A program made the translations under genes and the position numbers. This document shows, one piece after another, positions 39,870 through 49,539 of a DNA stretch of 64,000 bases (its first letter is position 1; each line of letters begins with the position of its first letter). The DNA lies in contig NZ_QAOH01000016.1 in NCBI RefSeq assembly GCF_003050785.1, positions 1 through 64,000 of the forward strand. The letters run 5' to 3'. The notes under the pieces were generated by a model that ran no database searches, was not told the DNA's origin, and saw only the letters and a list, made by a program, of their open reading frames with translations. The stretch is from Celeribacter persicus (GTDB lineage: Bacteria; Pseudomonadota; Alphaproteobacteria; Rhodobacterales; Rhodobacteraceae).

Positions 39870-40694
39870 ATGAACCGTATTCTCGTCGCAAGCGACCTGT
39901 CGTCCCGGTCCGACCGGGCTGTGGAGCGCGCCGTGCAACTGGCCGGGGAACACGGGGGCAAGATCATTCTCATGCATGTGATCGACGAAGATCTGCCTGC
40001 CGCCGTGGTCTCCCGGATGCGTCAGACGGCGGAGGAAGTGCTCGGCGTCGTCGCCGCTTCAGAACATGCGCCCGACAACACCGAAATCGTGGTGGAAACC
40101 GGCGACCCTGTCCGCACCATCGCAGAGATGGCCGAAGCGATAGACGCCGATCTCGTGGTTCTTGGCGTACACAAGCCGCGACCGTTCTGGGATATGTTTT
40201 CGGGCACCACGATGGAGCGGGTGGTGCGGGCATTGCACCGTCCGGTGCTTTTGGTCCGCGACCCGGTGAGCGGCCCCTATGCGTCGGTGCTCTGCGGCAT
40301 CGACCTCTCTCCCTCCTGCCTTGCTGCCGGACGCACCGCACTCACCTTGGCGCCGAAGGCGAAAATCGCCACATTTCATGCGGTTCATGTGCCCTATCGC
40401 GGCATGATCGCACGCGATGCGAGCGAGAAACAGCTCGCACCGTTCGTCAAGGACGCTCGCGCCCGTCTCGACACATGGTGGGACAGCGCCGCGATCCCCG
40501 TGGGCCTGCCGAAACCGGAGGTGACGCCCGCCAGCGTGCATGACGCCTTTGCGGAGGCGATGACACGCAGCGGGGCCGATCTGTTCGCCTTGGGGGCGCA
40601 TGGCCGGATGCCGCTGTCGCCCAGCCTGCTCGGCGGCTTCACCGAAGAGCAGATTCGCGATCCGCGCTGCGATCTTCTGGTGGTGCGAGGCTGA
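39870..40694 (+). CDS. tandem universal stress protein
   Basis: 274 residues with two UspA domains (about 1-133 and 140-274). Domain 1 is MNRILVASDLSSRSDRAVERA and ends in LGVHKPRPFWDMFSGTTMERVVR with RPVLLVR. Domain 2 has LFALGAHGRMPLSPSLLGGFTEEQI, in which the ATP-binding Gly/Ser pattern is altered. This suggests that only one domain binds nucleotide, which is an inference. AGGAGAGGAG precedes the ATG. It is convergent with the GGDEF gene. Confidence 0.9.
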   Translation: MNRILVASDLSSRSDRAVERAVQLAGEHGGKIILMHVIDEDLPAAVVSRMRQTAEEVLGVVAASEHAPDNTEIVVETGDPVRTIAEMAEAIDADLVVLGVHKPRPFWDMFSGTTMERVVRALHRPVLLVRDPVSGPYASVLCGIDLSPSCLAAGRTALTLAPKAKIATFHAVHVPYRGMIARDASEKQLAPFVKDARARLDTWWDSAAIPVGLPKPEVTPASVHDAFAEAMTRSGADLFALGAHGRMPLSPSLLGGFTEEQIRDPRCDLLVVRG

Positions 40695-40702
40695 CCCGAT
40701 CT

Positions 40703-41707
40703 TCAGTGCCCGGTTGATCCGGGGTGTATCACAATGTTGCGCCCGGCCTGTTTCGCACGATAGAGATGCGCATCCGCACGGTTGAGCGCTTGTTCGATCC
40801 CGTCCCGGTTGGAATAGCCTTCCACCCCGATCGAAACCGTGAGCCGAATGCCCTTGGGCAGGTCTTTTTCCGCCAGATGCCTGCGCAGCCGTTCGCCCAC
40901 ACGCACAGCCAGTTCGACCGGGACATTGGACAGGAGCACAACGAATTCCTCGCCGCCCATACGATAGAGGTGCTCCCCTTGCCGGAGCACCTCACGCATG
41001 CCATCGGCAATGTCCCGCAGCACCTGATCGCCGATCACATGGCCATAGCTATCATTGACCCGTTTGAAATGGTCGATGTCGATAAACAACAGGCTGCCCG
41101 GCGCTGCGCCGAAGCGCCCCTCTTCGAGCCGACGCATGAAAGAACCGCGGTTGCGGCACAGGGTCAGAGCATCGCGCTCCACCGCCTCGCACAGATTGCC
41201 TTCAAGCCGCGTCATGGTGATCAGCATGAAACGCATGAACATGATGACGGTTCCCAGCGCCAGAACAAGGTGGAGCGCGAACCAGACATCCCCCGTTGCG
41301 CGATACACGAGGCCCCCACCGATCAGCCCCACCAATATGCCAAGGTATTGCGCGATGCATAACGCGGCGTAGAAAAACCCCGCCACAGTGATCGGGAACA
41401 GCCAGAAGGCCGTCGCGACACCATGATGAGCAATCAGTTCAAATGCCCCCAGATCGACAGCCACAAGAAGCACTATCGGATTGATCGGGATTTTCTGCCA
41501 TTTCTGGAAAACCCAGAGATTGAGGGCGATCAGCAAGACGAGTGAGGCATAATACAACGCCATAAAATATTCACCGAGCACGACATAGCAAGTAATCGCG
41601 ACCGGCAGGATCAGAACGGTCACCGCCGCGATGAATCTCGCAATCACAGGGCTCCCCAATGTGGTCGGGACCTGAAAGTTTTGTCGAAATCGCGTCATAT
41701 CGCTCAT
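40703..41707 (-). CDS. membrane diguanylate cyclase (GGDEF)
   Basis: 334 residues. The N-terminal half holds about five to six membrane helices (about 20-165) without a recognisable sensor family. The GGDEF domain follows: LLFIDIDHFKRVNDSYGHVIGD binds metal and nucleotide, and the active site reads GGEEF (251-255), compatible with cyclic-di-GMP synthesis. The product-inhibition site upstream is RQGE (242-245) rather than RxxD. The start could also be the ATG at 41698. Confidence 0.9.
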   Translation of the reverse strand: MSDMTRFRQNFQVPTTLGSPVIARFIAAVTVLILPVAITCYVVLGEYFMALYYASLVLLIALNLWVFQKWQKIPINPIVLLVAVDLGAFELIAHHGVATAFWLFPITVAGFFYAALCIAQYLGILVGLIGGGLVYRATGDVWFALHLVLALGTVIMFMRFMLITMTRLEGNLCEAVERDALTLCRNRGSFMRRLEEGRFGAAPGSLLFIDIDHFKRVNDSYGHVIGDQVLRDIADGMREVLRQGEHLYRMGGEEFVVLLSNVPVELAVRVGERLRRHLAEKDLPKGIRLTVSIGVEGYSNRDGIEQALNRADAHLYRAKQAGRNIVIHPGSTGH

Positions 41708-41870
41708 GACCTTTCCCCAAACGACAGGGGGTAAAAGAAACTATAATTCGTCAATTCGTCTGAAATTTCCGTCGGTGTCGCATTGTCGGCAGGCTGGTCT
41801 GAAAACTATGCCCCTTTTACCCGCGTCTTCCAAAGAGGATGAATAAAATGCCATGGATTATTTGTTACTT

Positions 41871-42980
41871 TCAGAGGCCGTCGCGCAACACCGAGAGCAC
41901 TGCCTCACGCGGTACGTCTGCCGTGACAAAGGCCGATCCGATGCCACGCGCAAGGATGAAGCGGAGCTGACCGTCGAGCACCTTCTTGTCCTGCGCCATG
42001 AGATCGACCAGCGCCTCCGCGGAAGGCAGATCGCCCGGTATGTCGCTCAGATCGCATTTCATCTCCATCGCCTTGAGATGTTCGCGCACCCGGCTCGGCG
42101 CCTCCTGAGAACAGAGCCCCAGACGGGCGGACAGCTCGAAGGCCAGAGCGCAACCGATCGCCACACCCTCCCCATGCAGCAAACGGTCGGAATAACCGGT
42201 CGCCGCCTCCAACGCGTGACAGAAGGTATGGCCGAGATTGAGAAGCGCGCGGTCGCCCTGCTCTGTCTCGTCACGCTCGACGATATCCGCCTTCATCTGC
42301 ACCGAACGCCGCACAGCCTCGGCACGAAGCGCCATATCGCCCGCAGCGAGTGCCGGGCCGTTCGCTTCCAGCCACTCGAAAAACTCTTCATCGCCCAGCA
42401 GCCCGTATTTCTGCACCTCGCCGTAGCCCGCAAGGAAATTGCGTTTCGTCAGCGTGCCGAGGATGGAAATATCGGCCAGCACCAGAGAGGGTTGGTGAAA
42501 TGCGCCGATCAGGTTCTTGCCCTGCGGCGCGTTGATCCCGGTCTTGCCACCGACCGAACTGTCGACCTGCGCCAGAAGCGTCGTCGGAATCTGCACGAAC
42601 CGCACGCCCCGGCGCAGCACGGCGGCGGCAAACCCCGCCAGATCGCCGATCACCCCGCCGCCAAAGGCCACGACGATGTCGCGACGCTCGCATTTCTCTT
42701 CCAGAAGCCATTCGACCGCGCGGGTGAACTGCGGCCAGCCCTTGGTGCTCTCACCTGCAGGCAGCGCCAACGCCACCATGTCGATGCCGGAGGCCGCAAG
42801 CCCCGCGCGCAGGGTCTCAAGATGCAACCCGGCGACGGTTTCATCGGTCAGGACAAAGACCTTTTTCTTCTTGCCCAGAAGCGGCACGATATGTGCCCCC
42901 GCCTCGGCCACAAGCCCCTCACCGATCCGCACATCATAGGCACGCTCTCCAAGAGGCACGTGAACGGTCTGATAGCTCAT
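41871..42980 (-). CDS. aroB: 3-dehydroquinate synthase
   Basis: 369 residues. LPAGESTKGW, VVAFGGGVIGDLAGFAAAVLRRGV and TTLLAQVDSSVGGKTGIN are NAD and substrate motifs. LLNLGHTFCHALEAATGY and LLHGEGVAIG carry metal-binding His residues. It performs the second step of the shikimate pathway. Its ATG overlaps the aroK stop (ATGA). Confidence 0.97.
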   Translation of the reverse strand: MSYQTVHVPLGERAYDVRIGEGLVAEAGAHIVPLLGKKKKVFVLTDETVAGLHLETLRAGLAASGIDMVALALPAGESTKGWPQFTRAVEWLLEEKCERRDIVVAFGGGVIGDLAGFAAAVLRRGVRFVQIPTTLLAQVDSSVGGKTGINAPQGKNLIGAFHQPSLVLADISILGTLTKRNFLAGYGEVQKYGLLGDEEFFEWLEANGPALAAGDMALRAEAVRRSVQMKADIVERDETEQGDRALLNLGHTFCHALEAATGYSDRLLHGEGVAIGCALAFELSARLGLCSQEAPSRVREHLKAMEMKCDLSDIPGDLPSAEALVDLMAQDKKVLDGQLRFILARGIGSAFVTADVPREAVLSVLRDGL

Positions 42981-43522
42981 TGATCTTCCTCCAGAATTCC
43001 ACCATGGGCGGCGAGTGCCCCGATCACCTTGTCAGCCATCGCGTCAATCGACAGGCCCGGCTCCGCCTCGACCACGATGCCTGCCATTTCATAGGCTGGC
43101 GTGCGGGCGGCAACCAGTTCGCGCAGGGTCTCATAAGGGTTCGCGGTGCGCAGAAGCGGCCGCGTATTCTTGTGTTTCACCCGGCTCCACAACAGGTCGA
43201 GATCGGCCTTGAGCCAGACCGCAATGCCCTTGTCGGCGATCATCCGGCGGTTGACCTCGGAAAGAAACGCCCCGCCCCCGGTCGAGAGAATGCCGCGTTC
43301 CGTGTCGAGAAGCCGCCCGATCACCTCGGTCTCGCGGGCGCGAAAGAACGCCTCGCCATCGCGAGAGAATATCTCCGCGATGCTGCGATCCGCCGCCTTT
43401 TCGATCTCCTGATCCGAATCGAGAAAGGGCACGTCGAGACGCGTGGCCAGAGCCTTGCCCACCGCCGTCTTGCCCGCCCCCATCATGCCCACTAGGGCCA
43501 CGGTCTTTCTCAACCCGCTCAC
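42977..43522 (-). CDS. aroK: shikimate kinase
   Basis: 181 residues from a GTG at 43522, which has GAGGGG seven bases upstream; the frame extends to 43570, but no start there has such a site. The P-loop GMMGAGKT is at 12-19. FLDSDQEIE and LSTGGGAFL bind Mg and shikimate; NTRPLL is the LID. It is translationally coupled to aroB. Confidence 0.96.
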   Translation of the reverse strand: MSGLRKTVALVGMMGAGKTAVGKALATRLDVPFLDSDQEIEKAADRSIAEIFSRDGEAFFRARETEVIGRLLDTERGILSTGGGAFLSEVNRRMIADKGIAVWLKADLDLLWSRVKHKNTRPLLRTANPYETLRELVAARTPAYEMAGIVVEAEPGLSIDAMADKVIGALAAHGGILEEDQ

Positions 43523-43718
43523 GAATACACCCCTCAGTCCAGTCTTCTGGCCCACATGCATAGGCGGCAATTTCCCGCCTATGAAAATTTCGTCCCCTCA
43601 ATGGCGTGATCTTGCAAAAAATGCCATATATAAAACCGAGAAAACCCGGGACCGGCGGAAAATTACGGACGAGAACAGTCCAACCGGCGGGCCCCGGCGC
43701 AAACGGAGGCAGTGAACT

Positions 43719-43856
43719 TTGCGCAAATTCCTTTTCCGGCTTCTGGCCGTCCTGATCCTTCTCGGCCTCATCGGCTTCATCGGATTCGCCTATGTCGGCG
43801 ATCTCTCGCCGGAGCGCAGCGAACAGCGCGCGCCCGTGACGATCGAACTGCAATAG
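43719..43856 (+). CDS. 45-aa membrane microprotein, TTG start
   Basis: The TTG at 43719 has GGAGG nine bases upstream and begins RKFLFRLLAVLILLGLIGF after the start residue, a single membrane helix with a basic N-end. A short acidic and Gln-rich tail (GDLSPERSEQRAPVTIELQ) follows. The stop TAG at 43856 is 8 bp before the next gene. Two other frames across the region are open but lack a start site. It forms an operon with the 519-aa secreted protein gene and xerD. Confidence 0.75.
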   Translation: MRKFLFRLLAVLILLGLIGFIGFAYVGDLSPERSEQRAPVTIELQ

Positions 43857-43864
43857 GACCCGCC

Positions 43865-45424
43865 GTGCGCGTGCCTTCGCCAATTCTGGGTCTGACATCC
43901 GGTCTGACCTTCTCCCTGCTGTTCACGGCCCTGCCCCTGCACGCACAGGACAAACCGCTTTCGGCCATCGACTGGCTGTCGGAGACATTGGAAAACCCGC
44001 GCCCGCTCGCCCCGCCCGAAGCCAGCGACATTTCGGAAAACGCCCTGCCCGAGGAGGTGACGGTGATCCCCCTCGATGCGCCCGACCCGGACGCGGCAGG
44101 GCTCTTGCCCGCCTCGACGACCGGTCTGCCGCGCAATCTCTGGGGCGCCTCGACCGCCACGGACATCGCCCGGCGCATCACCACGATCTCCGGTCGCGCC
44201 GATCTCCTGCCCGCCTCCCGCCGCTTGCTGAACACGCTGGTTCTGGCCGAGCTCGAACCGCCGGTGCAATCGGATCGCGACGGGCGACTGTTTCTGGCCC
44301 GGATCGACGCGCTGCTGGCACAGGGCCTGCTCGATGAGGCCGACGCGCTGATGGAGCTTGCCGGGCTGACAACGCCGGAGATTTTCCGGCGGGCCTTTGA
44401 CACCAAGCTTTTGCTCGGCACCGAAGACGCCGCCTGTCAACGGCTCAACCACACGCCGGGCCTCTCCCCCGCGTTACAGGCGCGGATTTTCTGCCTCGCA
44501 CGGGGCGGCGACTGGAGTGCCGCCGCATTGACGCTTGAGACCGGCGAGGCGTTGGGGCTCATCCGCGAAGATCAGGGGGCGCTTCTGGCGCGGTTCCTTG
44601 ATCCCGAACTCTTCGAAGGCGAACCGCCGCTGCCGGTGCCCGACCATCCGACGCCCCTGACCTTCCGCCTGATGGAAGCCATCGGCGAGCCGCTGCCGAC
44701 TTCTTCGCTGCCACTGGCCTTTGCGCAATCGGACCTGCGCGCCACCTCCGGCTGGAAGGCGCGCGCCACCGCCGCCGAACGGCTGGCGCGTGTCGGCGCG
44801 CTCTCGCCCAACCGCTGGCTCGGCATCTGGTCGGAACATCTTCCGGCGGCCTCGGGCGGCATCTGGGACCGGATCGACGCGCTCCAGAGTTTCGAGACCG
44901 CGCTGGCGCGGGGCGATCTTGAAATCGTGGCGCTGCGACTCCCGAAGGTCTGGGATGCGATGCGGGCCTCGGGATTGCAACCGGTCTTCGCCGAGTTGTT
45001 TGCGCAACGTCTCGCGGCCCTGCCGCTCACCGGCGAAGCCTCCGGGATCGCGTTCGAGGTCGCGCTCCTGTCCCCCGATTACGAAAAGATCGCGCTGAAA
45101 TGGAACACCCCGCTCACCCGCGAGCAGAGCTTCCTGCACGGCATCGCCACCGGCAACCTGCCGACACAGCGGCCCACGGATGCACAATCGCGCGCCATCG
45201 CGGCGGGCTTCCGCGCCACTGGCATTCCCGTCCGGCTCGAAACCCTGATCAACGAACAACGTCTGGGCGAGGCGATCCTGCGTGGCATCGAATTGCTCGA
45301 AGGCGGCGCGGCGGGCGATCTCGACGAGTTGTCGGATGCGATCCAGTTCTTCCGCGCCATCGGGCTTGAGGCCACGGCGCGGCGGGCGGCTTTGGAACTT
45401 CTGTTGCTGGAACGGCGGGGATGA
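43865..45424 (+). CDS. secreted alpha-helical protein of unknown function
   Basis: 519 residues from a GTG at 43865 (AGGA six bases upstream). Signal peptide about 1-26 (LLFTALPLHA-QD). The rest is Ala/Leu-rich with repeated helical pairs such as FLARIDALLAQGLLDEADALMELAG, resembling TPR-like solenoids. I know such genes in Rhodobacterales only as hypothetical or misnamed antifreeze-glycopeptide proteins. Its stop overlaps the xerD start (ATGA). This coupling hints at an envelope role around division or chromosome resolution, but that is inference. Confidence 0.75.
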   Translation: MRVPSPILGLTSGLTFSLLFTALPLHAQDKPLSAIDWLSETLENPRPLAPPEASDISENALPEEVTVIPLDAPDPDAAGLLPASTTGLPRNLWGASTATDIARRITTISGRADLLPASRRLLNTLVLAELEPPVQSDRDGRLFLARIDALLAQGLLDEADALMELAGLTTPEIFRRAFDTKLLLGTEDAACQRLNHTPGLSPALQARIFCLARGGDWSAAALTLETGEALGLIREDQGALLARFLDPELFEGEPPLPVPDHPTPLTFRLMEAIGEPLPTSSLPLAFAQSDLRATSGWKARATAAERLARVGALSPNRWLGIWSEHLPAASGGIWDRIDALQSFETALARGDLEIVALRLPKVWDAMRASGLQPVFAELFAQRLAALPLTGEASGIAFEVALLSPDYEKIALKWNTPLTREQSFLHGIATGNLPTQRPTDAQSRAIAAGFRATGIPVRLETLINEQRLGEAILRGIELLEGGAAGDLDELSDAIQFFRAIGLEATARRAALELLLLERRG

Positions 45425-46362
45425 GCCTTGCGCCCGCAGACGCCCTCTGGATTTCCGCCTTTGCGGAGGCGCAGATGGCGGAGCTGGGCGCGGCGGAGAA
45501 CACGCGGCTGTCCTATGGGCGTGATCTCGTGGGATTTTCCGAATGGCTGACCCGGCGCGGGGCCACATTCGAGACCGCGAGCCGCGATCAGATCGAAAGC
45601 TATCTGGTGGCCTGCGAAGCCGAGGGGCTGGCACAATCGACCCGCGCACGTCGGCTCTCCTCGATCAAACAGCTTTACCGTTTCGCCTTCGAGGAAGGCT
45701 GGCGCGCAGACAATCCGGCGATCCAGATCAAGGGACCCGGGCGCACGAAACGCCTGCCGAAAACCCTGTCCGAGGACGAGGTCGCACGCCTTCTCGACGC
45801 AGCGCGCAAGATGGGCCGGACGAAGGCGGAGCGGTTGCGCAACACCTGCCTGATGGAAATCCTCTACGCCACGGGGATGCGGGTGTCCGAGCTTGTGTCC
45901 CTGCCCGTCTCGGCGACCCGCGGCGATCCCCGGCTTTTGCTCATCATGGGCAAAGGCGGCAAGGAACGCATGGTGCCGCTCTCCGAGCCCGCCCGCGCCG
46001 CGCTCAAGGACTGGCTCTCCACCCGCGATGCCACCGAAGATCTCGCGAAACGGGAAAAAGGCGTGAAGCCCTCTGCCTTTCTCTTTCCCTCGCGCGGCAA
46101 GCTCGGCCATGTCACCCGCGACGGATTTTACAAGCTGATCAAGGAGATCGCCGTACAAGCCGGGGTCTCCCCCGCCAAGGTCACGCCACACACGCTACGC
46201 CATGCGTTCGCGACGCATCTTCTGGCCCATGGCGCGGACCTGCGCGCGATCCAGACGCTTCTGGGCCACGCGGACCTGTCGACGACGGAAATTTACACCC
46301 ATGTGCTCGATGAACGGCTGCGGGAGTTGGTGCTGACGAAACATCCTCTGGCGGAGGATTAA
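45421..46362 (+). CDS. xerD: tyrosine recombinase XerD
   Basis: 313 residues. The SAM-like N-terminal domain (about 5-100) is followed by a catalytic domain with R154 (ATGMRVSELVSL), K178 (MGKGGKERMVPL), H257 and R260 (HTLRHAFATHLL), H283 and nucleophile Y292 (LGHADLSTTEIYTHV). All are present. It resolves chromosome dimers at dif with XerC. Being an in-house housekeeping gene, it is not evidence of a mobile element. It overlaps the previous gene by 4 bp. Confidence 0.95.
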   Translation: MSLAPADALWISAFAEAQMAELGAAENTRLSYGRDLVGFSEWLTRRGATFETASRDQIESYLVACEAEGLAQSTRARRLSSIKQLYRFAFEEGWRADNPAIQIKGPGRTKRLPKTLSEDEVARLLDAARKMGRTKAERLRNTCLMEILYATGMRVSELVSLPVSATRGDPRLLLIMGKGGKERMVPLSEPARAALKDWLSTRDATEDLAKREKGVKPSAFLFPSRGKLGHVTRDGFYKLIKEIAVQAGVSPAKVTPHTLRHAFATHLLAHGADLRAIQTLLGHADLSTTEIYTHVLDERLRELVLTKHPLAED

Positions 46363-46371
46363 GCCTGCACC

Positions 46372-47181
46372 TCAAGGCTGTTCATCGGCCCAAACTTCGA
46401 AACCCGTCAACTCATTCATCCCGAAGGAATGGATCAGCGGCACATCTGCGGCATCGCGGCCGCGCGCAACCAGAACCCGTCCGATCCGACGCATGTTGTT
46501 GCGCGGGTCGAACACATACCACGCACCATCCAACCAGACCTCCATCCAGGCAGCGAAATCGCCCGGCGGATAAGGCGGCTCCATGCCGATATCCCCCAGA
46601 TAACCGGTGCAATAGCGTGCCGGAATGTTCATGCAGCGACAAAAGGCGATGGCCAGATGAGTGAAATCGCGGCAAACGCCAACCCTCTCGTGATAAGCCT
46701 CAGACGCAGATCGTGTCGCCCGCGCCTCAAGATAGTCAAAGCGGATATGGCTATGAACGAAATTGCAGATCGCCTGCACCCGCGCCGCACCCGGCGGCGT
46801 GTTTTCGAACAACCGCCACGCCTCATCCGAAAGGAGATCCGTGTCGCAATACCGTGAGCCCAGAAGAAACGGCAGAGTCTCAGGCGGCAGGGCCTCGACC
46901 GGGGTCTGGGGCGAGGAGTACGGTGCCGGGATATCGGGCAAACCTCTGTCGCGGATTATTGCCTGATTGCCGACACTGAAATAGCCCGCAGGCGCGACAA
47001 ACCGTGTACACCAGTTACCGAACCCGTCGCGATAGGCCGACAGCGGCACTGGCGGACTGGTCTTGACATGATCGGGGTACTCCAGATCGCTCGAACGCGA
47101 AAAATGTACGTTCAGAAGCGCGATCATCGGGGTCGGTTGCAACAGCCTGAAATCGAACCGGCAGCCAAGATTGATCCGCAC
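46372..47181 (-). CDS. transglutaminase-like cysteine protease family protein
   Basis: 269 residues. An N-terminal beta domain (about 8-75) precedes the core. C170 in GVCRDFTHLAIAFCRCMNIPARY is the nucleophile. Asp225 lies in WYVFDPRNN. The place where canonical transglutaminase folds carry His (H-A-W) reads A210-A211-W212, so classical catalysis is doubtful or another His serves. IGRVLVARGRDAADVPLIHSFG is a conserved family end. Substrate unknown. Confidence 0.82.
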   Translation of the reverse strand: MRINLGCRFDFRLLQPTPMIALLNVHFSRSSDLEYPDHVKTSPPVPLSAYRDGFGNWCTRFVAPAGYFSVGNQAIIRDRGLPDIPAPYSSPQTPVEALPPETLPFLLGSRYCDTDLLSDEAWRLFENTPPGAARVQAICNFVHSHIRFDYLEARATRSASEAYHERVGVCRDFTHLAIAFCRCMNIPARYCTGYLGDIGMEPPYPPGDFAAWMEVWLDGAWYVFDPRNNMRRIGRVLVARGRDAADVPLIHSFGMNELTGFEVWADEQP

Positions 47182-47339
47182 GGCAGTCTCCCTTCATCAG
47201 AATGGAGTGTCAGAGGGCGGCCCTTCGGCCAGTCCTCGGCATCGACCCTATCCGCAAACCCCGGAAATTGCGAGCATCCTCTATGACGATCCCCTTTCCC
47301 CCTCTTGCGAAGACGCCCGTCCGACCCCATAACCATGCC

Positions 47340-48668
47340 ATGACAGAGACTTCCACGCTTCTAGACGCCGCCTTCTGGATCACCGCCGCCGCGATTGCGG
47401 GGCTTTTGGTGTTGTCCGCGTTTTTCTCCGGCTCTGAAACCGCCCTGACCGCAGCGTCACGCGGAAAATTGCGTGCGCAGGCCGACAAGGGCGATAAGGG
47501 CGCCGAACGGGCGCTCACGGTGACCGAGGACAGCGAGCGACTGATCGGTTCGGTGCTTCTGGGCAACAACCTCGTGAACATTCTGGCGACCTCGCTCACG
47601 ACGGCGCTTTTCACCAAGGTGTTCGGCCAAAACGGCGTAGCGCTTGCAACGTTGATCATGACGGTGCTGGTGCTGATCTTCTCCGAAGTGCTGCCCAAGA
47701 CCTATGCGATCACCAACCCGGAAATGGCCGCCTCCCGCGTCGCCGGGCCGATCGCGGTGGTGGTCAGGGTGTTTGCGCCGATCGTGGCCTTCGTGCGGCT
47801 TCTGGTGCGCGGGCTCTTGCGGCTGTTCGGGGTACAGACCGACCCGAACGCAGGCGTTCTGGCCGTGAAGGAAGAAATCGTCGGCGCGATCACGCTGGGC
47901 ATGTCCGAAGGCACGGTGGAGAAAGAGGATCGCGACCGGTTGCTCGGCGCGCTCGACCTGAACGAGCGCACGGTCGAGGAGATCATGTTACACCGCTCGC
48001 AGATCGAGATGCTCGATGTGGACCTGCCGGCCCGCGAAATCCTTGAGCGCTCGCTGAAAAGTCCGCACACGCGCATCCCGCTCTATCGCGACGACCCGGA
48101 GAATATCGTCGGCGTATTGCACTCCAAGGACCTGTTGCGCGGCATGCATGCCGACCGGGTGGCACATGAAAGCGAGAACCCGATGATGCTGGTGAACTTC
48201 TCGGATTTCGACGTCATGACCGTGGCGATGAAGCCCTATTTCGTGCCGGAAACCACGACGCTCGACGATCAGATGCGACAATTCCTGAAACGCCACACGC
48301 ATTTCGCCCTCGTGGTGGATGAATATGGCGCGTTGCAAGGGCTGATCACGCTGGAGGACATCCTTGAGGAAATCGTTGGCGAGATCACCGACGAATTCGA
48401 CCGCTCGGAAGATGCCCCGAAACAATCGGGCGAAACCGGGGATTGGGAGATCGACGCAGGCATGACGATCCGCGATTTCAACCGCTGGACGGAATGCAAC
48501 CTGCCCGACGAGGAGGCCAACACCATGGCCGGTCTCGTGATCCACGAGGCCCAGACAATCCCGAGCCCGGGTCAGGTGTTTTCCTTCCACGGCTACCGGT
48601 TCGAAGTGGTGGAGCGTAAGGACAACCGCATCACCAAGCTCAAGATCCGACCGCTGGCGGACGCCTGA
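47340..48668 (+). CDS. CorC/HlyC-type (CNNM) transporter family protein
   Basis: 442 residues. The DUF21/CNNM membrane domain (about 10-190) contains LSAFFSGSETALTAASRGKLR and GNNLVNILATSLTTALF. Two CBS domains (about 205-330) and the CorC-HlyC C-terminal domain (about 355-438) follow. Members are linked to Mg or Co homeostasis. The start at 47340 is chosen from family length; an in-frame ATG at 47283 and the upstream region lack good ribosome sites. It overlaps rlmJ by 1 bp. Confidence 0.88.
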   Translation: MTETSTLLDAAFWITAAAIAGLLVLSAFFSGSETALTAASRGKLRAQADKGDKGAERALTVTEDSERLIGSVLLGNNLVNILATSLTTALFTKVFGQNGVALATLIMTVLVLIFSEVLPKTYAITNPEMAASRVAGPIAVVVRVFAPIVAFVRLLVRGLLRLFGVQTDPNAGVLAVKEEIVGAITLGMSEGTVEKEDRDRLLGALDLNERTVEEIMLHRSQIEMLDVDLPAREILERSLKSPHTRIPLYRDDPENIVGVLHSKDLLRGMHADRVAHESENPMMLVNFSDFDVMTVAMKPYFVPETTTLDDQMRQFLKRHTHFALVVDEYGALQGLITLEDILEEIVGEITDEFDRSEDAPKQSGETGDWEIDAGMTIRDFNRWTECNLPDEEANTMAGLVIHEAQTIPSPGQVFSFHGYRFEVVERKDNRITKLKIRPLADA

Positions 48669-49456
48669 TGCTGTCCTATCAACACGGGTTTCACGCCGGA
48701 AATCTTGCGGATGTGCAAAAGCACGGGCTTCTGGCCACGGCGCTCGATTACATGACGCGCAAAGACAAGCCGGTGAGCTATCTCGAAACCCATGCCGGGC
48801 GAGGGCTTTACGATCTTTCGGGCGATCAGGCGCAAAAGACCGGTGAGGCGACGGAGGGTATTCTCAAGGTCGCGGACTGGTTCGGGGCGGATCACCCCTA
48901 CACTCGCGCACGGCAGACGGTGACGCAACGCCATGGTGCCACGATCTACCCCGGCTCGCCCGCGATCGCCGCAGCGCTCTTGCGTAACATCGACAAAATC
49001 CACCTCGCCGAACTGCATCCCGGTGAGTTCGGGCATCTGCAAGAGGCAATGCGGGGAACGGGTGCGCATCTGGTGAAAGAGGACGGGTTCCAGTTCGCCC
49101 AAAGCCTCTGCCCGCCGACGCCCCGGCGTGGGCTTATCCTGATCGACCCGCCCTATGAGATCAAATCGGATTACGCAACACTTCCCGGCTTCATCGCCAA
49201 GCTGCATCGCAAATGGAACGTTGGTGTGATCGCGCTCTGGTATCCGATCTTGACCACGGGCGCACATGTCGCGATGACCCGGGCGCTCGATGAAGCTGCC
49301 CTGCCCGGTTTTCTCAAACACGAGGTGCGCTTCCCCCCGGCGCGCGAAGGCCATGGCATGATCGGTTCCGGCATGATCTTTGTAAACGCGCCCTGGGGGC
49401 TGACAGAGGAAGCGGCACGGTTGAGTGCATTGTTCTCAGACCTGACACAATCCTGA
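48668..49456 (+). CDS. rlmJ: 23S rRNA m6A2030 methyltransferase RlmJ
   Basis: 262 residues. MLSYQHGFHAGNLADVQKH and YLETHAGRGLYDL are the N-terminal and AdoMet motifs. LILIDPPYEIKSDY is the catalytic DPPY motif. GSGMIFVNAPWGL is near the end. It methylates A2030 of 23S rRNA. The TGATG overlap with the CorC-type gene suggests coupling. Confidence 0.95.
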   Translation: MLSYQHGFHAGNLADVQKHGLLATALDYMTRKDKPVSYLETHAGRGLYDLSGDQAQKTGEATEGILKVADWFGADHPYTRARQTVTQRHGATIYPGSPAIAAALLRNIDKIHLAELHPGEFGHLQEAMRGTGAHLVKEDGFQFAQSLCPPTPRRGLILIDPPYEIKSDYATLPGFIAKLHRKWNVGVIALWYPILTTGAHVAMTRALDEAALPGFLKHEVRFPPAREGHGMIGSGMIFVNAPWGLTEEAARLSALFSDLTQS

Positions 49457-49539
49457 AAGAACCCTTACCCCTGTGCGAAAAGTACCATAAATGCGACACA
49501 TTTTTGCCAAAATGCAAATGGACTCGCCTGAATAAACGG

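Noticed and set aside
45421-46362. XerD as evidence of an integrated element
   Set aside because: It has the length and context of the housekeeping dimer resolvase, and no attachment repeats or cargo are seen.
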